Source of the DNA: Silurus meridionalis
Lineage: Eukaryota; Chordata; Actinopteri; Siluriformes; Siluridae
Direction of reading: 5' to 3'
DNA length: 64,000 nt
NCBI RefSeq assembly: GCF_014805685.1
Contig: NC_060885.1
Location: 17,034,632 to 17,098,631 of the forward strand
Below, piece by piece: positions 31,994 through 44,174 of this stretch. Below the pieces are notes generated by a model. That model was not told the DNA's origin. It did not search any database and worked only from the letters and a program-made list of their open reading frames with translations. Each line of letters begins with the position of its first letter. The first letter of the stretch is position 1. The translations under genes were made by a program, and so were the position numbers.

Positions 31994-34923
31994 ATGGTGA
32001 GTTTTCGTGAAATAAATTCTGAATGTAATCTAATAAAATCCTTGCAATCATAAGCACCAAACGTACCGAAGTTTTATAATTAAATGGTATATATGGCCTC
32101 TAAATATTTCAAGACTATATTGAGCTGAATCTAAGTGTTATTTTTGTAGTGTAATCCGAAGTGCTTCTCTGTAGGATTGTGTAGTTCAGCGCTCTTAACG
32201 AGTGTCCAGGCTCGTGCTCAGGTTACACTGTGGATGGGCAAATAAACACAATTATACAATTTGGCTTTATATATAAAACCCTAGTTTTATTGCCTTTTGT
32301 TGTTTTTTTAATGTTTGTGGCTGATGTGTGGAAACGAAACGGCTAGTTGTAGCTTAATGCTAAGCTAATTCGCCGTCCAAGTGGTTTCTGATGCCTCGTC
32401 GGTCCTGTTCATAAGTAGCACTGTCGGCTTTGCTAGTTATAAATGTTGGTCCTGTATGTGGTGGACTTTTTTTTTTTTGTTGTTGATAATATTGTTTCAT
32501 AGCAAGTGATGCTTGTGGTCATAATTTGAATCGAAATGAACTCGAAACCAATCGAATGATGTGTAGCTCAGATGTCATTGGGGAAGTTTAGGTGTAATTG
32601 TATGACTGAAATTGCTTGTAAACGTGTTCATGCACAAATAATCATTTCACCTCTTTTTCAGAACGACAGTGTCACACTCAGGACTCGGAAGTTCATGACG
32701 AACCGCTTGCTTCAGAGGAAGCAGATGGTAATTAAGAGGTTACAGTCTGGTGGTTAATCTGTACTGCTCATATTGATGCTTTATAAGTGCATATTTTTTT
32801 CCCCACAGGTTCTGGATGTTCTGCACCCTGGAAAAGCAACAGTCCCCAAGACTGAAATCAGGGAGAAACTTGCCAAAATGTACAAGACCACACCTGATGT
32901 TGTGTTCGTTTTCGGTTTCAAGACTCAATTCGGTGGTGGTAAGACGACAGGTTTCGCCATGGTCTACGATTCGCTGGACTACGCCAAGAAGAATGAGCCC
33001 AAATACAGACTGTCCAGAGTGAGACTTGTGTTCCTTTTGTTTTTTTGTGTTTAAAATGGATCTGTATTAATACATTTGTTCTCGTAAACAGATAAGCGAT
33101 CGTGGCGTTTCCGAAGCAATTTCTTTCTATTTCAGTAATGTTTGTTTATAAAAATGTGCTTTTCTTTTTCCCTCCTAATTCAGCATGGTCTCTATGAGAA
33201 GAAAAAGACCTCCAGAAAACAGCGCAAGGAAAGAAAGAACAGGATGAAGAAAGTACGGGGCACCAAGAAAGCCTCTGTTGGTGCTGCTGGCAAGAAGGTA
33301 CTGTTCATCTATTTGCAAAAAATTTCAATTATGCATCCTTGGCTTTGTCCATGTCATTATTTTTGGTATTTGCGTTTAAATTCTCACCCTTTTTCCATGT
33401 TTTAATGTCATCTTTTTTTCCTCGCTTGTTCATCTGGACTGTAGAAGGTAAATCTAATAGGTGAAATGCTTTGAGGTTTACTGGTGTGAGATCCCTTCAC
33501 GTGTTTCCTATTATCGTAGAAAACTAAAGGACGTGTAGCGTGCATAATATTGCAGGCTACTCATCCTTCAATGATCACCATCTTCCTACTCAAATTAAAG
33601 GACTAGTGTGTCAGAAATGAAACGTATGTGAAATGTAACTCCTCAATTAAGATGTATTTTGTCTGAAGTTAATATTTTGTTAGAAATTATCACTTTGTCC
33701 CAAATCACGCAGCTGCTTATCTTCACCAAAGAATAAGTTTGCATCTGAGATAGTATAGCAGTGTGATGCTAAACTGGACGCTCTGGGCTTCCATAAGGAG
33801 CTGCAGTGCAGCACAAACTTCAGATACCATATGTCTTGTTTGTTCAGCTACATTTTGTAAGATGGTAATTAGGACAGTTCACCTTATTTGAAAGTACTAT
33901 TCCTTTAAAGGTACTGTACTAAATAAATCAGCTGAAGTAGAAATGCAGTAGTGGACAAATTGTCTTCATTTTCATGATACTGAAGGTGAAAACAGAAATG
34001 TCTTTGTCTGGTTTCTTGGGAGTCTAATTGACTTAGAAAGTGATAAATGTAAAGTATTAATGTCTGTAGAACTTAAGTGCAGCAAACCTTTTGTCCACCA
34101 CTGTTCTGTATTTAGTAGATCTATGATGTACAGATGTGCTAATGAAAGGCTCTGGTGGCTTTGACAAGTTGCATAACCAACCTGCAGAAATGTACTTTAA
34201 TATTTTATACTCCTTTAACAGTTTCCAAAAATGAATCAGATCCAGTAATACCATTTAAAAATGGCACAACCGTTAAGAGCGTAAATCTTAAGCCTGAAAA
34301 GTCATTATATGGAATCTTTGTTTTGGAGTTTAGAATTTAAAACCATTCAAAGCATTTCTTTGCACACATTTATTGAACAAGGCTCTCATTCTTTCCCACA
34401 TTTTATGCCCTTTTTATTTTGCTCCTCCTGGATGTTTTCAGAAATGAGGTGTCAGGACAAGGTAGAGCGGAAATCAGCATGGTGTGCTGATTGATATCCA
34501 CTTTTACCTTATTAATTTAGTTGGAGTGCTGTGCATGTTAAACTTATAATACTTTGCCTTTAATTGGAATCTCAGCACAAGCCAGTTCTGTGTGTTCGTC
34601 TTGGATGTTTAATTCTAATTATGACCATTTTAAAAGGTCAATTTGCTGATTGTCACTATTAATTGTGACTTAAACTATGAATTAAGAGCAGCATGACATT
34701 GTTACCTCCCGTTTTTCTCTAATAGCTGATGAAATGCATGTTTGCTCACGTGTGACTACCAGGTTCAAGGAGTCATCTCATCTTTTATCATTTGATATTT
34801 GTAGTAAAATGCCTTCAGAGTGCACAGAGAAGCAGCAGTAGATGACGAAGTAAAACAACGCGAGGTCTTTACCTCAAAGTAAATGTTTTCTAATGTGTAC
34901 ACTTGCTTTTGTTCCAACAGTGA
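31994..34923 (+). CDS. rps24: 40S ribosomal protein S24 (eS24)
   Basis: Encodes eS24, a small-subunit protein required for 18S rRNA maturation. Coding exons are 31994-31996 (the ATG alone), 32662-32727, 32809-33018, 33184-33297, optionally 33445-33447, and 34921-34923 (TGA). Junctions are GT-AG. The product is 131 residues, or 132 with the microexon, like vertebrate S24 isoforms of about 130-133. Family landmarks are [55 protein letters not shown] and the basic C-terminus [21 protein letters not shown] first coding exon limited to ATG and tiny alternative 3' exons are known features of vertebrate RPS24. An AATAAA signal is at 34973-34978. A processed pseudogene is excluded by the introns. Confidence 0.96.
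33445..33447 (+). other. Candidate 3-nt microexon of rps24
   Basis: The sequence GACTGTAG-AAG-GTAAATC places an acceptor and a donor either side of a single AAG codon. It would add one lysine to the C-terminus without changing frame. Vertebrate RPS24 is known for an alternatively spliced 3-nt exon at this position. Confidence 0.65.
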
Positions 34924-34972
34924 GACCTTCAGGGAAGACCATCATCCTGAATGTTCTTGTATATTGTCTGCA

Positions 34973-34978
34973 AATAAA
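34973..34978 (+). terminator. Polyadenylation signal of rps24
   Basis: AATAAA lies about 50 bp after the stop codon, within the last exon and close to where compact ribosomal protein mRNAs usually end. Confidence 0.8.
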
Positions 34979-34989
34979 TTTCTAAAAGG

Positions 34990-35865
34990 AGCTGTGTGGT
35001 GGACTTGTTTACTTTATTCACTGTTGACTGTATTCTGACTGGTATTTTAACAGTACCATCAACATTTAAAAATGAAAACGTGTATGCTCGTGTTAAACTT
35101 CATGTAGAGTGGACATTGAATCCAGAAAAGCTGATTACAATTGGACATCTTTGCCAACTCATCACTCACACACGTAGTTTTTGCTGTCTCATTAATTCTC
35201 CCAATCGGCTGAAAATAAGGCTTTCATGTTCTTAAATTAGATCCCTGGCAGAATCTCCTTCTCATGCATGAGTAGTCATAACCAATATTGAATTATGAGT
35301 TTGTGAAAGCATGCTTGATAAAGTGCTTTTATAGCTTTCACAGCAGGTTCAGACTCAGGATTCATGATCATGAATTGTGGGTTTAAAATGCTTTGGCAAG
35401 TAAGTGGTGGCTTAAGTTTAGATTTTACACTTTCTATTAGATGATTGCAAATCAGCCTTACCAACAAGCAATGTTTAAACGTGGTTCAGATGCATTCTAT
35501 CTTAATGGTGTGTCTAAGAAGCTCACTAGTCAAATTTATTTATGAATGTACAGTGCATTCAAGAGCGTTTTCAGTATATTTGTCATGTATTTTAGATCAC
35601 TGTGGATGTCTTTATTTTATTCCAGCATTTAGGTGGGATTAGAGTTCAGGGGCAGCACCATGACAAAGCATGAACCCAACAGCGGCAGGGTGGTGGTGCT
35701 GTTTGATGTAACATTGTAGATTCGAACAAATCCCAATTAATTATCGGTGGTTTCTGGAGGATTTTCTGGGGATTCTTTGATTAGTTGGACATCTGAGCCA
35801 AGCCATGATCTCCAAAGAGCTTACAAAGCATGTATAGAATTTAATTTTTGAAAAGTACCAGTCAA
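34990..35865. other. Intergenic downstream of rps24
   Basis: No exon or confident repeat is recognised. Open frames here are short and resemble nothing known. Confidence 0.4.
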
Positions 35866-36319
35866 GTTCAGAGGTGTAAAAAGTAACTGAAAATCATACT
35901 TGAGGAGCCTGGGGGAAAAAATATTGTACTAATGAAATCCAATCTCCAATTCCCATATGACAATCCTTAGAGTACATGATATTAGGAGAACCTTCCTCAT
36001 ATTGAACATAGGCTCTAAGATGCACTTACCCTCAATACAAAAGTGAAAAGCCAGAAACAGTTGATTTGGGATGTTTTATTTCCTACAATCCAAATCAAAT
36101 TGTACACTCCCAACACTGCATTAAACAAGATAACCAAACTAAAATGGCTTCTTCTACAGAATAAAAAGTAAAATGTATATGTATTTACAAAATGTAATTG
36201 GTAAAGGTAATTGTCAATTAAAATATAGTGAAGTGAAAAAAATATATATATTTAATCATAGATGTAGATTTTAGAAAAGTTTAAACAGCAGTTCTGCTTG
36301 CATCTACTTAGAAATAACT

Positions 36320-37240
36320 TTTTCTAAATGTATCAGTCAGGATTTAGACCTCATCATAGCACACAGATGGCACTAGTTAAAGTGTTAAATGACCTGTTAT
36401 TGGCCTCTGATCAGGGTTGTATCTTCTTACTTGTTTTTACCATTGATCATGCTATCCTACTTGCTAGATTAGAGAATGTTGGAATATAGGGAACAGTTCT
36501 CTCCTGGCTTAGGTTTTATCTGACCGATCGCTCAGTTTGTTGATGTGAATGGTGAGTTCTGCATCTGAAGTTTTGTGTTCTGCAAAGATCTGTTTTAGGC
36601 CCACTGCTTTTCTCTTTATATATGATGCCTCTGGGTAAAATTTTACAAAAACATGGTATTCGCTTCCGTTGCTATGCTGAATTGCTAAAATTAGAAATAT
36701 GATGTTACAGGATGCAGAAAAACTAGTTCATGCTTTTGTTACATCTAGATTAGATTACTGTAACGCTTTACTGTTTGGGTGTTTATGTGCATAAATAAGC
36801 TTCAGTTAGTTTAAAACACCGCATCAAGAGTCCTTACTAGATCTAGAAAATAGGACCACATCACCCCTGTTTTAATCAATCAGTCTACACTGGCTCAATG
36901 AAATCTCGCATTGATCATAAAAAAACTACTACTGCCATATAAAGCACTTAACGGTCTCATGCCACAGTATCTGAGAACTTCTGTACCATTATGATCCCCC
37001 ATGCCTACTTAGATCAAACGGTGCAGGCTATTTGTTGGTACCTCAATTAATGGAGACTACAGCAGAGGGCAGATCTTTCTCTTATAAAGCCCCACATTTA
37101 TGGAAGAGCCTTCCAAATAGTGTATGGGACACAAACACAGTCTCAATGTTTAAGTTGAGGCTGAAAACATTTATTTAGTCAAGCCTTTTATCTGTAGAGT
37201 TTTCTTAGGTAAAGGAGAAGATTTGGATGGATCATGGATA
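36320..37240 (+). pseudogene. Degenerate L2-clade LINE reverse transcriptase
   Basis: Frame-by-frame reading gives YQSGFRPHHSTQMALVKVLN, then DHAILLARLENVGI, LSWLRFYLTDRS and RFRCYAE-like pieces. These match the L2 reverse transcriptase order QSGFR-HST-ALVKV, then DHxILLxRL, then LSWFxSYLSDR. Several stops and internal deletions are present and the YADD region is lost. The 3' portion reaches the typical downstream region (tacctcaattaatgg... to atttatttagtcaagcc). Confidence 0.75.
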
Positions 37241-37247
37241 TAAGGGT

Positions 37248-38650
37248 GCATCTTAATAAATTAGAATATCATTAAAAAGTTAATTTATTTTAGTAATACA
37301 ATACAACATTTGAAAATTGTATAATATGTAGATTCATCACACACAGACTGATATATTTCAAGTGTTTATTTCTTTTAAGTTTGATTATTTTGGCTCACAT
37401 TTAACAAAAACCCACCAATTCACTATCTCAGAAAATTAGAATACTTCATGAGACCAATCAAAAAACATTTTTAGTGAACTGTTGGCCTTTTAAAGTATGT
37501 TCATTTGCTGTATATGTACTCAATACTTTTTGCTCCTTTTTCTTTAATTAATGCCTCAATTCGGCGTAGCATGGAGGTGATCAGTCTGTGGCACTGCTGA
37601 GGTGGTATGGAAGCCCAGGTTTTTTGACAGTGGCCTTCAGCTCATTTACATGATTTGGTCTCTTGTTTCTTATTTTCCTCTTGACAATACCCCATGGGGT
37701 TCAGGTCTGGTGAGTTTGCTGGTCAGTCAAGCACACCAACACCATGGTCATTTAACCAACTTTTGGTAGTGTGGGCAGGTGCCAAATCCTGCTGGAAAAT
37801 ATAATCAGCATCTCCATACAGCTGGTCAGCAGAGGGAAGAATGAAGTGCTCTAAAACGTCTCGGTAGACGGCTGTGCTGACTTTGGACTTGATAAAACAC
37901 AATGGACCAACACCAGCAGATGACATGACTCCCCAAACCATCACTGACTGTGCAAACTTTACACTGGACCTCAAGCAACTGGATTCTGTGCCTCTCCACT
38001 CTTCTTCCAGACTCTGGGACCTTGATTTCCAAATGGAATGCAAAATTTTCTTTCCTTTCATCTGAAAAAACGACTTTGGCCAACTGAGCAACAGTTTCAT
38101 TGCCCAGGTAAGACACCCCTGACGTTTCTGATTCAGAAGTGGTTTGACACAAGGAATGTAGCCCATAGGTACATCTTTCCGTGGTGGCTTTTGAAGCACT
38201 GATTCGAGCTGCAGTCCACTCTTTGTGAATCTCCTCCAAATTCTTGAATGGGCTTTGTTTCACCTTTTTCTACCATATTTCATTCAACTTTCCAATAATT
38301 TGCTTGGATACAGCACTCTGTGAACAAAAGCTCCTTTAGCGATGACCTTTTGTGTCTTACCCTCCATGTGCAGGGTGTCAATGATCCTCTTCTGGATAAC
38401 TGTCAAGTCAGCAGTCTTCCCCCATGATTGTGTAGCCTGAAACAGACTGAGACACAATTTAAAGACTTAGGAAACCTTTGCAGGTGTTTGATGAGCTGAT
38501 TAGAGTGTGACACCACGAGTCTCCAATATTGAAATTTTTCTTATACTGATTACTGAATTTTGGGTTTTCATTAGTTGTAAGCCATAATCATCAAAATTTT
38601 AAGAAATAAACACTTGAAATATATCAGTCTGTGTGTGATAAATCTATATA
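37248..38650 (-). mobile_element. Inactive Tc1-like element, one terminus cut off
   Basis: Inner inverted repeats match: 'cacacacagactgatatatttcaagtgtttatttctttt' on the left and its complement near 38600-38640. The left outer end, 'gtgcatcttaataaattagaatatcattaaaaag', has no right counterpart because the CR1/Rex1-like LINE starts at 38651. The transposase frame (37723-38199) has SVMVWGVMSSAGVGPL and FQQDLAPAHT, the second catalytic Asp region. The expected Trp codon after GVLD is TGA, and a frameshift follows before SPDLNPMG. The element is inactive. Confidence 0.85.
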
Positions 38651-40335
38651 GTCCATCCCCTGTTGAAAGCAGGAGATGCTGCCTTTAATCTGGCAACGTA
38701 GAGGACCACAACAGAGCCAGGGCCAACCTGAAAAGAGGCATTAGGAGTGCAAAACTCACGTTCAAACTCCACATAGAAGAGCACTTCCACAACTCTGACC
38801 CCAGACACATGTAGAAAGGCATCTAGACCATCACAGACTACAAACTTACAGCTCAACCAACCAGCAGTGCCTTCCAACCGAACGAACTCAATCGCTTTTT
38901 TGCTTGTTTCGATCAAAGCACAGGACATTTCACCTCAACCACAGCTTACAGCCCACTTTCACTCTCAACAATGGATGTCTATTCAGCATTTAGTAGAGTG
39001 GATGCATGCAAGGCAGCTGGCCCGGATGGCATACCGGGACGTGTTCTCAGAGCATGCGCTGGACAACTGGCACAGGTTTTCACTGACATTTTCAACCTGT
39101 CACTGGCCCAAGCCACGGTTCCTACATGCCTGAAGACCACAACCATCATACCAGTGCCTAAGCACTCAGCTGCCGAATGCCTGAATGACTTTCGCCCATT
39201 TGCACTCACCCCTATCACTATGAAGTGCTTTGAGAAGCTGGTCCTGAATCACCTCACTGCGGACCTGGACCCACACCAGTTTGCCTATCGCCCGAACAGG
39301 TCAACAGAGGATGCAGTTTCCACAGCCCTTCATTCAGCCCTCACCCACCTGGATAACAGCAACACCTACATTAGAATGCTGTTTTTTTTACTTTAGCTCT
39401 GCGTTCAATACAGTCCTTCCCACTGTACTGATCACTAAGCTCAGTGACCTGAGTATCTGCACCTCCACTTGCAGATGGATTCTGAACTTTCTCACCAACA
39501 AACCTCAATCTGTTAGGTTGGGCAACCAGGTATCCTCAACCCTCGTTCTAAACACTGGCATCACTGGTGTTCTGAGCCCACTACTCTACTCCATGTTCAC
39601 CCATGATTGTGGTCCTCTGTATAACTCCAACATCTTCATCAAGTATGCAGATGACACCACCGTGGTCGGCCAGATCGACAACAACGACAAATCGGCCTAC
39701 AGGGAAGAGATCCGAAGTCTGAAAGCATGGTGTGCCAACAACAACCTGACCCTAAACGCCACAAAGACTAAAGAGCTCATTGTGGACTTTCGGAAATCCA
39801 ACAGTGGGAGACATCTACCAGTCAACATCAATGGAAATGAGGTAGAGTGAGTCTCCAGCTTTAAGTTCCTGGGAGTTCACATCTCTGAGGATCTGTCCTG
39901 GCAGCAGAACACTTCAGCCCTGGTTAAGAAAGCACAACAACACCTGTACTTCTTGAGAAGTCTCAAGAAATCCCATCTGTCCCCAGGGATTTTAACGAGT
40001 TTCTACCGCTGCATCATCGAGAGCATCCTGACCAACTCCATCACTGTATAGTACGAAGGTTCCACTGTGTGTGAAAGTAAAGCCCTGCAAAGGGTGGTCA
40101 AACCGCCCAACGCATCACTGGCACCCAACTACCTGCCATTGAACACCTTCACCACAGCAGATGTCTGCGCAGAGACTCTTCACATCCCAGTTATAAACTG
40201 TTTACCCTCCTTCCATCAAGAAGGAGATACAGGAACATATGCACCAGAACCAGCAGGTTCAGTAACAGCTTTTTTCCATCCACCATCACATTACTGAAAT
40301 CTACACTACACTGCTAGATCACTAAAAAAACCAAA
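38651..40335 (+). pseudogene. 5'-truncated CR1/Rex1/L2-type LINE
   Basis: Reverse transcriptase segments occur in order: [19 protein letters not shown], then [46 protein letters not shown] (after a frameshift near 39395), [27 protein letters not shown], and SFKFLGVHISEDLSW past a stop at 39848. The catalytic YADD is present. The AP endonuclease domain is missing because the element starts within ORF2. At least one frameshift and two stops inactivate it. The clade is judged from motif wording and is not certain. Confidence 0.8.
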
Positions 40336-40429
40336 ACACTGTATATAAAAAGAAAAACTAGCAAGTAGACAAAAAAATTACTTAAGTACAGTAATGAAGT
40401 ACATGTACTCAAATACTTTACACCACTGA

Positions 40430-43400
40430 AAGAGGTTTAAAAGAATTCCCAGCGGTTAGATGCACTATTAACAACAGGAAATCTCCAAAACTGACAAAAG
40501 GACAAGAAAGTTTGGAGCTGCAAACTAGTACTGGTCATTCTGGTCAACTGTATCTCAACAGACTCTTGTATTCATCTGAGCTGTGGAGTAGGGAATGTTA
40601 TGTTCTGGTGAGACTAAAATAGAACTTTTTGAATATATTTCTAAAATATATATTTAGGTCTAAAAATAGCAGTTTATCATCCAAAGCAGATGAAACATGT
40701 TGTGAAACATGGTGATGGAAGAATTATGCTTCAGTGCTGCTTTAGCCTGGAGGATCTAGGCATGATAGAGGGAACTATGTGTAGCTACAAATACTAATCT
40801 TTTTTGGCACATAAATTAGACAGCTGCTAATTAGACAGCTGCTTTAACATTGATTTATTTTATCATTTCACCTGCTATTTCAGCAAGGTTATGTAGACAT
40901 TTTACAGCCACTGTACAATTACACTATACACATCTTACATTGTGTGATCTGCAGAGACACCATATTGCTTAAATATACTGCTGTAGTTGTGTATCCTTTA
41001 TAAAGCAGTAGTTATGAAAGCGAGCCAAAGGGGTGCAGTATGTGTGCTTTTATTGCATCAGTCGTGCACATGCTTACGATAAGGCTGTGATAATCCTACT
41101 GCTGTTCTTTGTACCGTTTTGAAGAGCTTACGAACTGGCAGGGTGTTTAAGAGGATCTTGTTAGAGAAATACCACTGGGTATGCAGCCTTGTGTCTTCAG
41201 GGTTCCACTGTAACCACAGAAACTCGGTGCTCCCTGTGTGCACAGACCTCAGTTCAAACCCACTGATTTATGAGTCACAAAAACACTGGGAAAATGCAGG
41301 GAAATCTGAAGATTTCATGCCTTTCTGTGTTCCTGCCTTGGGGGCACTGTGTTTCACGGAGGAATATTCTATTGTCAGCACAGGTGCAGCGTGAAAACTG
41401 AAATGAGAGATGCAATGTGCTCTACAACTGGCAGCAATGTTTACTGGGTAGTCCGTTTTTATCAAAGATCACATGAGCAATCCCTGTCTTAATGTATCAT
41501 GCTTGCATGCTTTTTATTTGAAAGATCAACTATGAACATCACAGCAATCATTTGCGAGTAATTGAAATAATAAATGCATTTAAACAACTGTTGATCGATG
41601 CGCAGGATGAATGTGCTCAGGTTGCTGGTGGCCCTCTAACTCAACCGATGCACTCTGTTGTTCAATCTGGATGAATGACTGACAACGGTGCGTTGTGTTA
41701 ATATAGCTCATATCCATATTATAGAAAGAATGTGTAGAATCTGGTCAGCATTCTCAGAAGAGCATTTCATTAGCATGCCTGTAAACAGTGATTAAATATG
41801 CACATAATCAGAGTAGGTAACAGCCAATGCGTCCCTCAGGATCCCTGAGGTTAGGTTTGCATTATGTTATATTACATTATTTATTTGCTTGGCAGATGTC
41901 CTTACCCAGGGCAGTGTTCAGTAATTATATTTTTTGCACTGATTACAGCTCTGTTTTGAAGGCCACATGGAAACAGACTTTAGCATGAGGTGGAATGACT
42001 ACTGTGCCAATTCTTGTCTTTATTTGTGCTCTGAAGTAAAAAATGAGTCCCTACATCAAAGAAAATATGTTTTACCACCATTTTTACCTGGCCCTCTGGT
42101 GAGGTCTCATCTTAATCAGTGTATTCATTTCAATGTTTGTCTTATGCTACAAAAGAAAAAAAAAAAAAAACATTAACAGAAGCATATGTTAACAAGTGAA
42201 GACATAAGCTTGCTAATTAGCTAGTGGAGTTGGATAAAGTAAGAAAGTAAAAAGAAGCTGCTGTCATGTACAGATAGTAGTAATTGGTAATGTAAAATCC
42301 TTTTACCCTTAAATCATAATTGTGTAAATAATTTATACATCTAAAGTAACTGGTTTATCCTGGCCAAGGTGGTCACTTTGGAGCCTATCCTGAGAACCCA
42401 GTGACTATGTAAGAAAACACCCAATATACACACACTGCTTTAACCTTAGGGGCAATTTAAACGTAATGTAAACAATGTGAAAAAAGACAGTAGCCTGAGT
42501 TTCAAATTGAACCAGAAACCCGGCAAAGCTAACATCTGCACCTCCGAAATTACACCTTTATGTGTAAATCAATTGCAGATTTAATATCTATATATATATT
42601 TATATCTATATATTTAATAACAGAGTGAAGAAAAGGTCAGTGTCGGTAAACTTTAATTCAAGGCACTGTATATTTGTATATAAATTATTTTAGTATAAAT
42701 GTTATAAAGAACTGCTATGTTTTACTATATGTCCGTGCCTTTGAGGCAACCTCCACTCATTAATTCAACAATCATGTTTAACCTGATCCACTGTCAATCC
42801 AAAAGCCCCTCATCTATTAATGATTTGCCAGTAAAGTATTTTACAAAATGTAATACACTCTGACCTTTAGGACTGTAGTGGAAATTCCTATACAAGGAAC
42901 TTGTAAGTAAAGTCAGTGAGTGCTTGTTAAAACAGTATTGAAACAAGGCCAGGGTATGTGAAAGTGTCTTTCCACTTCAGTAACAAAATCTTCCACTTGG
43001 GGGCTCCTTCTGCCTGGGTTTTGTGGCCCGACTTGTAGTAATAATCAGTCACACACACACTGCACACAAAACTACATTCCCTGTGGCGGAGCTGATTCAG
43101 TATTCCACTGGCTGATTTATGCAGAACAATTCTCCACAGGAATGGCTAGAGCCAGGCTGTAGAAAGGGGGAAAAATGTCTCAGAACAAAAAAGACTGTGG
43201 TAAAAAATAATTATCTCTGGTGTCATTGTAGAAACAGTCTTTGAGGCTGGTGTCAATAAAATATTGAACAGTAGCACAAGCATCATGAATTTGATGAGAG
43301 AAGGGCTGCCGGTGGGGTCGCATCGAGCCGCAGGAGATCTCATGGAATTTTCCGGAAAAGCCGACAGAATGCAGAGCACACGCACACCTCTCACTGCAGT

Positions 43401-43880
43401 CATTTGACATGTCAAAACACGGACTGCTCCCCCGTCTGCGACCTGCTTTTCTGCTAGCTGTGATTTTCAAATAAGCCTTGTGTCTGAATGATGTATTGCC
43501 TAAATATCACATTAGGACATTTCACTCTATTCTAATCTGTATGACATATTTTCGGCTGGTTTTATTCCAGTATGTGCCTGTGACAAGAGGTCTTTCTATC
43601 AGATAGTTTTCTACATTTACGACGAATTTGTATTGCTGATATTTTGCTGTGTGCCAGGTGATGCCTGATCACAAAATTTAATCTGTTATGAAAAGGCAAT
43701 GTGTTGCTAATCCTGTAGTGTAGGTTCAGCAAAGTCCAGTACTAGAAACCAAGTTGTGGGTTTCAATCCCAAGAGAGCCATTATTCAACCTTTGAACAAG
43801 AACATTTACCTCCAAATGATTCGACTCGACTGAATGATTTGTTCAAATTATTAATAGCATTCTATAAATGTGACAGTATA
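40430..43880. other. Gene-poor region with repeat fragments
   Basis: No gene is supported. Likely repeat fragments are 41868-41915 ('cttggcagatgtccttacccagggcag') and 42355-42450 ('ttatcctggccaaggtggtcactttggagcctatcctgagaaccc'), both corrupted forms of common fish interspersed repeats. The rest looks like unique AT-rich DNA. Confidence 0.4.
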
Positions 43881-43884
43881 TAAG

Positions 43885-44170
43885 CAATGTGGGCTCAGTG
43901 GGTGCAGTGGTTAGTGGTCGCAGCTCCAGGCTCCTTGGTTTGATCCTGACCTCAGGTTATTGTATGTGTGGATGTTATTAAATGTTTTCTTTGTGTCTAT
44001 ATGCGTTCCTTCATACCTCCAATAACATGGTGGTAGGTGCATTTGCTGCACTTCATTAGTGTAAATACATTTACAAATGAGTAAATGAGTAAACACATAC
44101 TCATTTGTGTAAATGAGTATGTGAATGTATGCATGTACGATGTATCCTGTGATGGTTTGACCTGCTGAGG
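43885..44170 (+). mobile_element. tRNA-derived SINE
   Basis: The head 'ggctcagtgggtgcagtggttagtggtcgcagctccaggctccttggtttgatcctgacc' looks like a tRNA promoter, with a TGGTTAGTGG A box and a GGTTTGATCC B box. The body includes 'ttctttgtgtctatatgcgttcct' and 'acctccaataacatggtggtaggtgcatttgctgcact'. A second copy is at 29965-30150. Confidence 0.65.
44094..44123. repeat. 13-bp perfect inverted repeat, 4-nt loop
   Basis: CACATACTCATTT and AAATGAGTATGTG pair perfectly around GTGT, within a run of 'gtaaatgagtaa' repeats. Most likely a by-product of local short repeats at the SINE 3' end. Confidence 0.7.
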
Positions 44171-44174
44171 ACAG

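Larger units (their letters stand above)
35870..40424. mobile_element. Nested transposon cluster bounded by hAT-like ends
   Basis: The left boundary reads CAGAGGTGTAAAAAGTA. The reverse complement of the right boundary reads CAGTGGTGTAAAGTATTTGA. Ends of this kind belong to a common fish hAT-type element. Between them lie an L2 fragment, a Tc1 element and a CR1/Rex1-like LINE. The adjoining 8-bp sequences (GTCAAGTT and AAAGAGGT) do not match, so they may be two separate fragments rather than the ends of one insertion. Confidence 0.4.
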
